A model generated the notes under the pieces. The model saw only the letters and a program-made list of their open reading frames with translations, searched no databases and had not been told where the DNA came from. Both the position numbers and the translations under genes were made by a program. DNA of 64,000 nucleotides from Fasciolopsis buskii. Lineage: Eukaryota > Platyhelminthes > Trematoda > Plagiorchiida > Fasciolidae. Shown here piece by piece: positions 21,850-32,659 of the stretch. Position 1 is the stretch's first letter. Every line of letters begins with the position of its first letter. The stretch is from the NCBI GenBank assembly GCA_008360955.1, contig LUCM01006299.1:301710-365709 (forward strand), written 5' to 3'.

Positions 21850-23069
21850 TCAAGGATATCTATCGTTTCTGTGGTTTATGTGGCAAGGAATCCTGCTTGG
21901 TAGTTGCGGCCGAGTACAGAATTTCTTTGGTCTGTCCCTATTGTTCGCTTTGACCCTGTGCATTGAGGGTTCCGATGGGAACTGTGATCGTCGGTTATCG
22001 TCTACGATCAGCTGTGCCAGACAGGTGTTTTTTTGCAAACAAAAGCGAGCTCTGAGCAAAGCATGGTCTGAGTCCACAGGTGTGAACCAGAATGACTGAC
22101 AGTCTTCGGTTGATCCACGCCACCGGTAACCGATGACAATGTGATCGATCTGAGCCCAACGCTGTAAAGGCGAAGGGGAGCATCAGGTGAGGCGATGTCG
22201 CTTTTTCGTGACAAAAGTTGTTGTTTGCCAGAAGCAGCCTGTGGTTAGAACAAACCTAGATTAGACGATCTCCCATGTCGGTTCGATCGGCTGGGACGGA
22301 AAATCGACCTCCTATGTGCCGTTCCGTCTCCGTTAAGTACCCGAATTGAGCGTGAACACCATCAGCAACGTCCATATGCATACTCAAGATTAGTCGAGAT
22401 AACTACTGGTAGAACCCGCCTTTGGTTTCAGGAGAGCTGCTAGCGGTCGGCGCATACACGGATACGACGGGCAAGCAAAGACCCTTCAGTTGGTTGTTAT
22501 TAACACGTACAGAACCGTTCAACCGAACTGCACACAGAAGACTGTTCACTGTGATCCAGTCTAATAGTGCATGTTCAAAGTGGTTCAAATGCCAGTCTGA
22601 CGTCGAGCGGTCGAAGCCGGATTCATCGGACATGTGAGGAGTGAGACGAGAGAATGAGGCTGTATTTGGAAGACGAAGAGTGGTCAAAGGAGTGAGATCT
22701 CATGTGCACGTTTCGGAGACAGCATACAAATGTTTTGAAAGTTTCAAGAGTTCTAGCGAGGACGGCTTGTTGCTCTGCGTGAGTGATCACGCGAACATTA
22801 AAGGGATCCAAGTGAAATGAACTCTTAGATTTAAGTAATGTTTGCGTACTATTTCTTTCCCTTCTCCCAATGCTGCCATCAGATAAATCCGCCGAGCTGC
22901 AGTTCTTCATGTAAACGTCCGTGGTCCCTACATCGGAAGGACGGAAATAAGAAAGGTTAACTTCTGGAGGTATTTGGGCTGTCGGTGCTTCGCGAACGCC
23001 TACATTGCAGAAGAGATTTTTCTTTGGGAACCCTAACCGGAGCCTTTGACGAAAAAGTCGGATCCTCAA
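21850..23069 (-). pseudogene. LINE endonuclease remnant of the 20.5-23.6 kb element
   Basis: Broken frames give LDPFNVRVITHAEQQAVLA (Asn motif; the other copy has FNVRTLMQAGQQACLA), then ALLDWITVNSLLCAVRLNGS, VVSVYAPTASSSPE and a degenerate RWAQIDHIV. DSDHALLRARFCLQ keeps the Asp-His pair. The SET(E) glutamate region is altered to CCLRNVH. The segment around the GDFN box (22215-22400) is not recognisable. At least four frames are needed to read it, so it is dead. Confidence 0.65.
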
Positions 23070-23599
23070 GGTAGTGGGGCGTTAAGCGGGCATGGGAACT
23101 GGGACCAAGCGTAGACTTGTCACTACTTTTCCTGTTCGAAGCAATGGATAGCACGGTCCTGAATATTCTACGCAACGATCGATGCAGTATGGAATTCGTT
23201 GTTTGTGCTATTCATTGAGTTTTTTTGGACGAAGACCAACCATTGAGCAGGATAACTATTAGGGCTCGTAACCACAACCTTCGGTTCTAACAAGAACCTG
23301 TCCACAAGGCAACGTGAAGTAGCTGAATGGAAGTCCATCTACTTGGATCAATTATTTTCCCACTCCTTTTTCCGACTGAGCTGCCAACTCAGATCAACCC
23401 CCGACCAGGAGGACCAGGAGACTACCTCGTCGGGCCTCCACCCATTGACCTTTCGGACATGATTAGATTATGGGCCTGAGATAAGCTATCCTGTATAGCT
23501 CGTTGGGACATGGAGGCATGCAAGCCGCCACATCACGTCTCGATGCAGTCTCATTGTGACGGTTGCATGAGACCACGCATTTTTCAGATCAGGAAAGGA

Positions 23600-24530
23600 A
23601 GAAATCATGAATCTATGGTAGGTGTGCTTCTGAAAAGAAATTACCATAGAGTGAGTAGCTAGCTTGCACAATTTCGGCCAGTCAATTGACAAGCATCTGA
23701 ATAACAATCTGGTCTTCGCAACCGCATATGGTGCAAAAAGGATGAATCAGCTTGCAATTGCGTTGCATGTATGTAAAAGCTAGATCGACCACTCATGCTG
23801 TTTCTGAACTGGAGACAATGTGACCGGAGGAATCACCGTAATGAAGTGCAAGAACTCTCAAAACGATCACATCTGTCTGCGGACTGGTGCATCCGGTGAC
23901 TCTACTTAAAGGGACGATGGGACGATTTCCTACAAACAATACGTTCACTATAAGAATGGATCAGCTCGAATGCACTCCATAGTCACCTTTCAATTCACTT
24001 GCGTTATGCACTGTTGATTTCCTGTTAACCGTTAATAACTGGCAGTGGTTGATATGCTCGATCCACAACTGTTAACTTCGGGTTGGTCCGATTTCTCGCT
24101 GGAGCTTGGCGCGCAATAATCATAGTTGATGGTTCCTAACAAAAAATAAACCGATGCATGTTTCTGCCATCATTTCCAATTATAATTTGAATGCTAATCA
24201 ACGACAAAACTTCTGGTTGGAATATTGTTAGTGATCTGAGCTTAGAATTTGGCATACCTTTCAAATCTATCAGATGAACAATTATATTATTACTTTGCAT
24301 TAATTTGTATGCAGATCTTGCGCCATGGGAATCATGGTGGAAAATGGGAAACAGTACGAGAAAAAAGTGTTTGGGTAAAATTCGTCACACGCGTGACCTG
24401 TTCCAGGCTTCTCCTTCACATCATGGACCGTCCGGTGCCGTACATGTTTCCTCTGTGGGCTATTGTGCCGCTCGGTGACCCAGTTCGAATTGAGCCTGTT
24501 TATTCTAGGATACATATCTAGCCTTTGCGC
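23600..24530. other. No recognisable gene
   Basis: Only short ORFs in both strands. No repeat match inside the window was seen. Confidence 0.4.
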
Positions 24531-24542
24531 AACCAAGTGTGA

Positions 24543-24550
24543 TATATAAA
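24543..24550 (+). promoter_or_regulatory. Possible TATA box
   Basis: TATATAAA lies 71 bases before an ATG in a near-perfect Kozak context (24621). It could equally be the promoter of a decayed LTR. A similar GTGATATATAAAAC occurs at 29212 without an obvious ORF. Confidence 0.35.
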
Positions 24551-24620
24551 GCAGACGAGTTGGCAACCAGTTGATCCGTTCACGCGCCTCTTCTGGAAAA
24601 CCTCGTCTGAACAGGCCACC

Positions 24621-24785
24621 ATGACAAGGAACAGTGGCTTATTAAGATGTCGGACCACATCCGCCACTTCAAACTGTTACTGGCGGACTTGTGATATCTT
24701 TAGGACGAACTTTTTCCCGATAAAAACCCTTCACGCCTTCGACACTCCTATTGCGTATCCGTTATCACTCATCCAGTGTATATGA
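24621..24785 (+). CDS. Small ORF with TATA box and strong Kozak context (54 aa, uncertain)
   Basis: The ATG sits in GGCCACCATGA, close to the optimal eukaryotic start context, and a TATATAAA lies 71 bp upstream. The frame runs 54 codons (start MTRNSGLLRC, end PLSLIQCI) and ends in TGA. The protein is Arg/Cys/Thr-rich with no signal peptide, membrane helix or known motif. It is absent from a longer-ORF listing, and 54 codons can arise by chance. An alternative reading is that this is the U3-R-U5 part of a degraded LTR element, since TTACTGGCGATGAGG at 24884-24898 resembles a gypsy/mag-type primer-binding site. I do not recognise a function. Confidence 0.2.
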   Translation: MTRNSGLLRCRTTSATSNCYWRTCDIFRTNFFPIKTLHAFDTPIAYPLSLIQCI

Positions 24786-25095
24786 ACTCACCTTATTCCC
24801 GATTAAACTTCAATATTTCTGGCCGTTTACATATTCGTAACCCCGGGGACGTTCTTTATAACACAACTCCGCTCTGAATCCCGACTGTTACTGGCGATGA
24901 GGAACAACAGGCTGGAAGGAAGCGGAGACTGTGCACTGTCGTTTTGGGCTTGCGTTTTCAGAGATACATTATACATATGGAGCCGAGTGCTCATCAACTG
25001 TTATGTCTACAGACGGGCAAACAGTTACAATACTGACAAATACCGGTGTCCACGAGTTCGCACATTGTGCCAAATGCACAATGTGATAATAACAC

Positions 25096-25130
<35 letters not shown>
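25096..25130. repeat. (ATT)n microsatellite
   Basis: About eleven ATT units. They translate as poly-Ile on the plus strand and poly-Asn on the minus strand, which explains the overlapping ORFs. Confidence 0.95.
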
Positions 25131-25133
<3 letters not shown>

Positions 25134-25715
25134 TTGTGCTTGCGCGTAGACATGCAAATAAACAGTCGTCCAAAATTTTGATTAGTTGAAAATCCCCGAC
25201 AGAAAATGTGGTATATCTGATCGAGTCGAATTACCCGGCACGAATCACTGTCTGTTTTTATGCATGTTTGCCTGTTTCTTTTATTTCGAGTTAAATCTGA
25301 GGTGAGAATTGTGGTCAGAACTAGAGATACTCCAGCTACACGCCCGCAGTCTACCACACGCACACACATTCCTACTCCCTTTTTGCGCACGCACATGGAC
25401 GCACATACCACGTGAATTGATATGCTCGTGTATACAGCAGGCACATGAAGCCGAACGCATCCATCCGTACATTCATGTCTTGTCTTAAAACTGGGTACGA
25501 CACAATACGGCTTACAGAAATTAGGTGGTTGCATTCATCGGTGCACTTGTGCAAAATGTACACGTATGACCGTACCCCCTCTCGTCGTCTCGTACTTGGT
25601 TGAACAGTTCTCGATCCAATTTGTTCAACCTCTACCACGACCACGTTTACGTATAATCAACAGACCGACCTTAGTTCGTTGAAACATGGTTTCTCCATCC
25701 CTTCCCGCTATCTCG

Positions 25716-25718
<3 letters not shown>

Positions 25719-25748
<30 letters not shown>
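25719..25748. repeat. (AC)n microsatellite
   Basis: ACACATACACAC followed by an uninterrupted AC run. Confidence 0.95.
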
Positions 25749-26481
25749 TCATTCTGTCAGTTAATGTTACTTAATTGCTCGGCCGAGTTTAACTATTGTA
25801 GTAGAATACCTGCCAAAGAAACAACATTAGTCAAATATTGATTCGTAATGACACGAGGAAGACGGGGGGGGGGAGCTACGAGGTCATTTTTGTCAAGCTG
25901 GTTGCCAAGCTAGCTGCTAGTGTGAATTTACCTGTACCTAGGTTGATAAATGGAATCATCGTTAAGTATGCTTCTCTTCTCTTCTTACCATCCCCCATCC
26001 TTTTGCTGTCCAGGTCAACTATCCAATGAATGGAAGAGTTCACAGGCAATCTAGGTAAAAATGAATGATTGGTTCAGCCATAATCACGCGTTGAACCTTT
26101 CTTGATGTCACGTTGACCACCGTAAGCACTTGGACATTTTGCTCAGCCAAACAATGCAGTGGTCATTTTGACCAAGTTCGATTAGATTGCACAGCCTTGT
26201 CTTTGGCCGGTCACATAACTCATGCATATTTATCTGGTTTGTGCTAAGTGCCGAGAGATCGCGTGCTTAATTTTGATCAAGTTGTCATGACTCAGACGTA
26301 ATTTCAGTAGTCCGATCATAAATGCAACGCGCTATTTGATCGCCAACAGAGGGAGTTACGATTTTAACAAGTCAGGGTGAATAAAAATATTCCGAATAAT
26401 CCGATATCCGAATTTAATTTGTTCATGCAGTCTTTGTTCGACCAGAAGCACTTCACAGCGAACCCGCCCTAATCCCGCGAT

Positions 26482-26752
26482 TTATCTCGGATTCTCAAAT
26501 CGACAGGCACTTAGTGCCCGCAGTACATTCGATCTGTTCTCATTGTTTATGGGCAAGGTGTACAACATTACTTCAGCAGAATATTGTTTGATCGTCAGTC
26601 CAATAGCTCTGGGTAGTCCTCGATCTCCACCAGTAGGCTCATGCAACTTATGATACATGTCATTGTTTGAATTTTCGAGGTGCGATTTTGCGAAGTGTGA
26701 AGAGGCCAGATGCGTAACCAGTGTCAGTCTAGAACACGACAACCCGCTGTTC
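26482..26752 (-). CDS. Possible terminal exon, unknown protein
   Basis: A minus-strand open frame of about 89 codons ends in TAA (26482). It is preceded by a usable 3' splice site, in minus orientation CACTTTTGGCATAAG before AT GTG AAC. The predicted peptide is of balanced composition (for example DMYHKLHEPTGGDRGLPRA and LRALSACRFENPR at the end) rather than low-complexity. No domain is recognised, no upstream exon could be joined, and no AATAAA was identified just beyond the stop. Confidence 0.25.
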
Positions 26753-27089
26753 ACATCTTATGCCAAAAGTGTTAGGCTTCTTGTATCAAACATTTGCAGT
26801 GTTAAAATACGGTAAAGAAAAACTTGTGGTTAAGGCTGGTCATTTTGGAAACAAGTTAATTTGGATGTGGTTCTTGCTTATTGTTGAAATCTCCCCCCGC
26901 TGTTGACTTGTGCACTTAATAGTTATTTCGGCAAGCGTATTCTATTCTTGATCATGTCGTTTTCTAATAGTGACACCTCGGTGCATACGCTGGAGATTGA
27001 CTGCTATGTTGTAGGTAAGAGATATTCCATCGTGCCATTACCTGGCATCGGAATCTCATGTGCGAATTCAATCATTCAAATTGTGTATA

Positions 27090-27283
27090 ACGTCATGACT
27101 GACGACTCTCCAGCGTGTTAGGTCGTGGCGTCTGGACGTGAGGGTCGCGTGTCCAAATCCTCCCATGGCCAGTTGACTTCCCCACTCGACAGTCATCTCT
27201 TGACCGCGGTTCCCTTTCTGAAAAAGTTATGTACACTGCTATTCCATTAATAAGGAAAGTAAAATATGAAGGATGAAAAACAA
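27090..27283 (+). mobile_element. tRNA-derived SINE, copy 2
   Basis: A degenerate tRNA-like head has a B-box-like GTGTCCAAATCCTCC at about 27149. It is followed by the body CCAGTTGACTTCCCCACTCG then ACAGTC, and a tail CCATTAATAAGGAAAGTAAA at 27246-27265 running into ATGAAGGATGAAAA. The body aligns with copy 3 at 47.8 kb (GGTCAACTTCCCACTTGACAG), and the tail is common to all four copies. Confidence 0.6.
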
Positions 27284-27289
27284 CCGGAA

Positions 27290-28370
27290 TGCACCGGCGC
27301 CGAAAGTCCCTTCCCAATAAAACGTCGGATTTCTGTGGGTTTTTCTCCACTTGTACTTGTCATATGTTTTAGGCGAGCTTTTCTGGTTATCACGTACAGC
27401 TGAGCGTGCCTTCCATAATTTGGGCGCAGGTCATCCGAGTCGTTCAATACTGTCCTCGTTCCCGGACATTTGGCATCTGCGCACGTTTGTGCGTTGACTT
27501 TGAAACAGTTTGTACTGCGTGGGCGGGACCTTTCATACTGGCTTTGTGGCACGTTCGCCTGTTTGCTTCTTCACGAGAGGACTATCGGTAGTCGTGGCAT
27601 CGGTCAGAGCTTACAAAGTTAAGCGTTTAGAACGATTGGCAGTTTGATGGAACGTGGAAATAGGAGTATCCATACTCTTATCTCCCGAACTAGTGAGCGC
27701 TCACCGAAGTTTGGGTGTTCGGATCCACAGCTTCCGCATCTTTTCAAATGAGTAGGTGACGAGGGAGGAACCTCCTGGTGAGACGAGTCATTTGTAATGA
27801 TCACCAAATGAAACTGCTGTTTTTTTCAAGACGATAAAGGATGTGACCGTCGATGGAAACGTTTTACAAGGTCCCTGACGAGATAAGATCATTCCTATGT
27901 TACCTAGCTTTCTGGATCGAAAATCAAGTGACAAAATGGGTCAGTTTGAAAAGAAACATGTTAGTATTGAATAACCCAACAAGCTCTGACAAGAGCGTAG
28001 GGCACTAGTCGACCAAACTGATTGACCGTATATGAAGAAGAACCGAGGCTCTTCTTGCCATCTGGGTCAGAAAAATGGGTATCGTATTTTACTGCGGTGA
28101 TTTTCCCGCAAAGTCTGTTATTTTTCTTGTCTATTCTCACTACAGGTTTTCAGTCTATGCGCGAATATGCCAGTTCGCGTTTACCACATGAATCGAGCAC
28201 TTTCGCTAGGAGGGTAGCTTTTGGCACAGTCTGTGTGACTTATCACCCTCCAAAGTAGTGGCTCGTTTGAACCAGTTTGCCGTGTGAGGTCTGTCATTTT
28301 AGTGGCAACCACAACCTTTCTAGAGCGACCCTTGGCCTTACATGCGTCAATACCTGGATTCGCGCGTGTG
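27290..28370. other. No recognisable gene
   Basis: Short ORFs on both strands without motif or splice context. This is the sequence into which the young LINE at 28372 inserted. Confidence 0.4.
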
Positions 28371-28371
28371 C

Positions 28372-29122
28372 ATTCTTATTTGACTGTACCGCAGTGCGTT
28401 CAGTTCTGTTGTACGGTTGCGAGACGTGGAGTATGCGTGTGGGCGATGTTCGTCGGTTGGAGGTTTTCGACAACCGATTTTTACGTATTATGGCTAGGAT
28501 TGGATGGAGTGACCGGGTGAGTAATATTGAGGTTAGGAATCTGGTATTGGGTGCCACTTCTGAGAACAACTTGTTTCAGCGTATGAAACTTAGTAGACTA
28601 AGCTGGTTGGGTCACGTGTTGCGTATGAGGCACACTCGTCTATCACGTTGTGCCCTATTTTGTGTTCCTCCTAAGGAATGGAAGAAGTCATGTGGAGGCC
28701 AACAGATGACGTGGCAACGTGGGATGAGAAAATGTACAGCGAAGTTAGGTAGAGTAGGTGTCTCACGCCTTCGTGGTTGGGGTCCGAAAGACTCATCGAC
28801 TTGCTGGCTGGAGACACTGAAGGAAATGGCAGTGAACCGTGAACAGTGGCGATCGTGCTGTCATTTTCTATCGAATCAGAATGATTGAAAACACGTGTGT
28901 TTGTACAGTTAAACTGTGTTCCGTGTGTTTGCTGCAGCAGCGTCTTATCTGTTCCCGCCTGTGTAGGTCCACTCCCTGTTCCCTTTGGATATTCACTCTT
29001 TTTATATGAACGTGTAACTTTGGGGAACGGCAGCGGTCAGTGAGGCTTATCTTGTTGTTTAATGCTGAACGATGGTGATGATGATGACGATGATAATGAT
29101 AATGATAATGATTCTTATTTGA
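28372..29122 (+). mobile_element. Young 5'-truncated LINE insertion with 12-bp target-site duplication
   Basis: The 12-mer ATTCTTATTTGA occurs at 28372-28383 and again, identical, at 29111-29122. The inserted 727 bp (28384-29110) begins inside the RT C-terminal coding region, keeps the frame to its natural stop, and contains the family 3' UTR. It ends in a GATGATGATGACGATGATAA-type tail. This is the classic product of target-primed reverse transcription with 5' truncation. The duplication is undiverged, so this is the youngest of the LINE copies in the window. Confidence 0.85.
28385..28888 (+). pseudogene. RT C-terminal ORF of the young LINE insertion
   Basis: The open frame starts at the truncation point (TAVRSVLLYGCETWSMRVGD) and runs without a break to a stop after FLSNQND. 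It contains the LLYGCET box, RRLEVFDNRFLRIMARIGWS, WLGHVLRM, MTWQRGMRKCTAKLG and SRLRGWGPKDSS. It therefore covers only the last ~167 residues of the LINE ORF, after the catalytic palm, and cannot encode an active enzyme. Codons upstream of 28384 belong to the host sequence. It is a good reference for the C-terminus and 3' end of this family. Confidence 0.8.
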
Positions 29123-29129
29123 TCCTAAT

Positions 29130-32100
29130 CGTTCTCTTTTTGAATCCTAAATTCTCGTTGCTACTTGGTGTTCAATTTTTATTATGTTAATGGTACCAAT
29201 TTTCTTAAAATGTGATATATAAAACGTGCTTGATAAGCGCTGTCAGTTTTTCTGGTTATTGACTGTTGCATTTATTCTCAGTTAAAGTAGCATACCAACA
29301 GTAGCTACGACTCGGGTATGTAAATATCCACCTAAGGTGCATATACCCTCGCGATTTCTTTCGAAATTCCAACAGAAGATGCATCGCTCCCCTAAGGTTT
29401 GGCAAGCACGTAACTGCTTACCGTCTAAGGGATAATGGACAAGCAATCAATATAATTCGTGGCCCAGCCAAGTGATTGTGCGCGCTCACCGTACATCCTG
29501 TTGCAGATCGATACGACCGCGATCTTAGCAAGGCATTCGTGTGGTGTTTCCAATTATTATGAACATGCCTCCTTGTTATTAGGTGAGAAATAGTACGCAC
29601 GGAATAGGGACCCACCATTGCAAAAATTCTGTCTAATTTGAAAACTAATTGCTAAAGACCGGATCTCGATTGATCTCACCTCTAATTGCTCTTTGTTGGC
29701 AAAACTGTGGCGTGCCAGTTTAAGGACATCAGCGTACGGCTTGACATTTTGCTAGCATATATTTATTCCGCGAGTCTGTAATGCGGGGACTCGATTGTAA
29801 ACATTACGGGGTTACTGGAGTCGAAGCTGATAATGTGATAGGGGATGACAGCATGTCTACAAGTTCATAAACTAAACCCGCCAAACTGTCTTTGGTCAAA
29901 TTATCAGCAAGTACTCTATGCTAAGGTAATTTTAGGCTTGGTGGATTTTTGACAGGGAGCACCTTACGCAACGGTAAGCAAATAAAATCATACTGAGGAT
30001 CGATGCGCAGAGGTGAAGATTATCATACACCGACGGAAATATTTGCGGCGGGTTTCGAGCTGATGTGACGAGGCCGAGCAGTAGCCGGTATGCATGTCAA
30101 GAAGATTTTGATAATAAAATAATATGCAGCTACCACCGGCTGAGTTCCTACGTTCGGACTGCAGAACGTTAATGAGCATACCGCCACTGGTGGATGAGCA
30201 TGTAGAATGTCGTTTAAACCGGACGGGACAGTATGCTAACTTGATCATATGGTAAGATGATTTAGTTTTATTGGTGAAAAGTCGTTTTGGATGACTCTGG
30301 TGGTTATACCCACCGTTGAGCATGATCTACAACTGGTGAATCGGCACTTCGGTTCGACTAACCGCACATCTTCAAAAGCATCAATCCAACTCGTTTCTCT
30401 GAATGCCAAAAACAGTATTCTCTTGCAACGAGGAATTTTTAAAAATTATTTTTCCTTTTGCCACAGAGAAGCACAATGAAAATTCGATATTCCATCAAGA
30501 TCAAACGTGGCATATCCATCCATATCGTGGTTTTTGTATTACAGCCTCTTGTGTGCCGAACCGCCGTTCGGTACTTACTGACTTGGAGGAAACCGTTGGG
30601 CCGTTTGATTCGAAAGTCATACTATCCAAACTCTACGTCTAATTGTCATAAGTTAAAACAGTTGCAACGAAATTTACCGGTCTCAATTGGGGACCGACAA
30701 CGATCAAGCTTGAAGAATAGGGACGTCCGTACGCGAATTTGAATCCTCCAGCATCTGGTCACTTCCTCATTTAATTGGTCTCGAACATCTCCCAGAAAAG
30801 TCGTAAATAGTTGCCGTACAATAATTATAGGAAATAATAGTTTGCTATTATTGTTGCTGTATCCTGCCCCAGGACGGAATGCTGGAAGGAATCAACGACG
30901 GATCTCAGTCGTGTATAACTGTCGAGCGGCTGCAATGAATCGTGCAAATACCACAACGATGAGGATTCGGAATGTGAACGGAATTTCGCTCCATAGACCA
31001 CATTAAATCAACTATCAAGTAGACACTGGAGCAAGGAATAATTGGCTGGTGCAGACAAATTTATGGTTGTCTACTGTAGTGGATGAATTCATGCAACTTA
31101 AATGTAATGCAAATCCCACAAAGCAATGTTTGCGGAAACTGCGTAACCATGCGTAGGACATACAGTAGAGTACGAGATGGATAGGGTATGCTCACACCGG
31201 ACGAGAGAGAGTTCACACACTGGCGATGGTTCCATGGGAATTCTCGGGGACATGGGATGTGCGTTGCAAAAGATAGGAAGTCAAGTTCATGCCAGATGTA
31301 TTGCAAATCCAGTTACTTGATTGCGACGATTTTTTCAGGTGATCAAATTCAGCGTTTGGAAAAATGTACCCACTGATGGCGTGCTCAGTACATTTGGAAA
31401 TGTCACATCATTGGTATATATCTGTGTTGGTTCGAATTCCCCGATTAACGCCCCAAATTATAGATCTCTGCATGTGTCGTTTGGTTTTCTTCTGCCGACC
31501 TTTCTGTGGTACTCTAGTATAATTCGGCTTGTCTTTAGCCGAGCTTTCCCGCCACGGACTCTAGTTGATCATAGAAACCGCTCCAATGATTCCCTCAACC
31601 GTTTACGGTATGGCTGGCTTCAGTCTAGAGAAAACATTGCGTATGCACTACTTGACTGGAGACGATACCGTGAACCCAGTTCGACAGGCCCCGCACCATT
31701 AAAGGCTTCGTGTTTCATGGTCTTACTACTGGGCCAATGACAGTAGCTGAAAGCGAACTTCGAGTTGAAACTGTTCGACGCACACCTTTCCCCATGGTGC
31801 GTGATTTTACTCAATTGTGGGTACATTTCTGTATCACTGATGATTTTGAGCTGGGCGACGGTTGTTCCATTTTGGTTTTATCTGCTGGCGGATTTCAGGA
31901 ATACTCAAGCATGGTCTCAAAATAATCAATCAGCATCGCTAGGCGTAGATTCCGAAATGAGCCCATTGTGATATGGGAACACGAGTTCGGAGTCATATAA
32001 ATGTTTTCCATAGTTTATTCTTCTCCTTTACATATCATAATGAAAATTTTCGTATGGAGGTAATTTAAAGGTCATGTGGATTGGGGAAATGCTTGTGAAT

Positions 32101-32150
32101 GATGCGTGATCTTAGATTGACAGGACTAAACGATGTCAGGTACACTGTTG
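29130..32150. other. No recognisable gene; one possible exon
   Basis: A strong 3' splice site (TTTTTCCTTTTGCCACAG ending at 30466) opens into a 58-codon frame ending at a stop at 30642, containing HPYRGFCITASCVPNRRS. It might be a terminal exon on the plus strand, but no partner exon or poly(A) signal was seen. Other ORFs, including 31321-31740 (139 codons from a TTG start), show no domain. Confidence 0.3.
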
Positions 32151-32157
32151 GGGACTG

Positions 32158-32600
32158 TCATAAAGAAGATAGAGGTCCACTTGCTGCGGCCAGGGTGATG
32201 ACAGACTCTGAGTGAACGTTTTCCATATGAAATTTAGCGTATTGCACTATGCGTATGTGGTTCTTGTCCAATATCCGTTTAACGATTCCTTTTGGAATTC
32301 GGAGTAGTGCTATGTGTAGGGAAACTAATCTGTTATTCTTTTCTGTCTCTGACGTCAACTTATTTGGGCTGCGTTTTAACGTTTTTATTATCATCTTTGC
32401 GTCGGCATCTTCGTTCATAGGGTAGAATATATCATCTTCATAGCGTAGATATAAAGGAGTGGGTTGAGTTCCATGCCCTACTATGGTGTTCCCTAAGTTC
32501 GCCACAAAGATGTCTACTAAGGCCTGGCCCTACAGTGGCTCCTATGATGACATCAGCCCTTTGACGATACAACATTTAGCTAAACGGAAATTTCTAGTAA
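32158..32600 (-). mobile_element. Penelope-like RT scrap
   Basis: The minus-strand frame reads ALVDIFVANLGNTIVGHG, matching the SPxLADIxxxxLE segment of the family, then PLYLRYEDDIFYPMNEDAD. The latter is the motif-C box, where the family has RYVDDI; the two aspartates are kept. A later ETEKNNRLVSLHIALLRI matches the (E)xENxLPFLDVLL segment. The 5' end (32505-32600) is frame-shifted. No GIY-YIG part follows, because the element is truncated at about 32158. Confidence 0.6.
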
Positions 32601-32659
32601 TTTGACGTTTTCTATGACGTACTTGAAGCATGAGTGCAATAGAAGAGACCTGTCGTGTG

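Larger units (their letters stand above)
20522..23555 (-). mobile_element. Second APE-type LINE, decayed and 3'-truncated
   Basis: On the minus strand, 5' untranslated sequence (23070-23555) aligns with 16250-16625, including CGATGCAGTATGGAATT, CTGTATAGCTCGTTGG and the preceding GACCTT..GGCATGATT. The endonuclease remnants (21850-23070) and RT remnants (20522-21293) follow in order. The C-terminal part and the (GAT)n tail are missing. It belongs to the same broad family as the 13.4-16.6 kb copy but is more diverged, with many frameshifts. Confidence 0.75.
24900..26470. other. No recognisable gene; simple repeats
   Basis: Contains the (ATT)n and (AC)n tracts listed separately, and a CA/CG-rich stretch at 25350-25450 that gives spurious Cys/His-rich ORFs on the minus strand. 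Confidence 0.45.

Noticed and set aside
24969..25157. Minus-strand ORF with a poly-Asn run
   Set aside because: It is the translation of the (ATT)n microsatellite.
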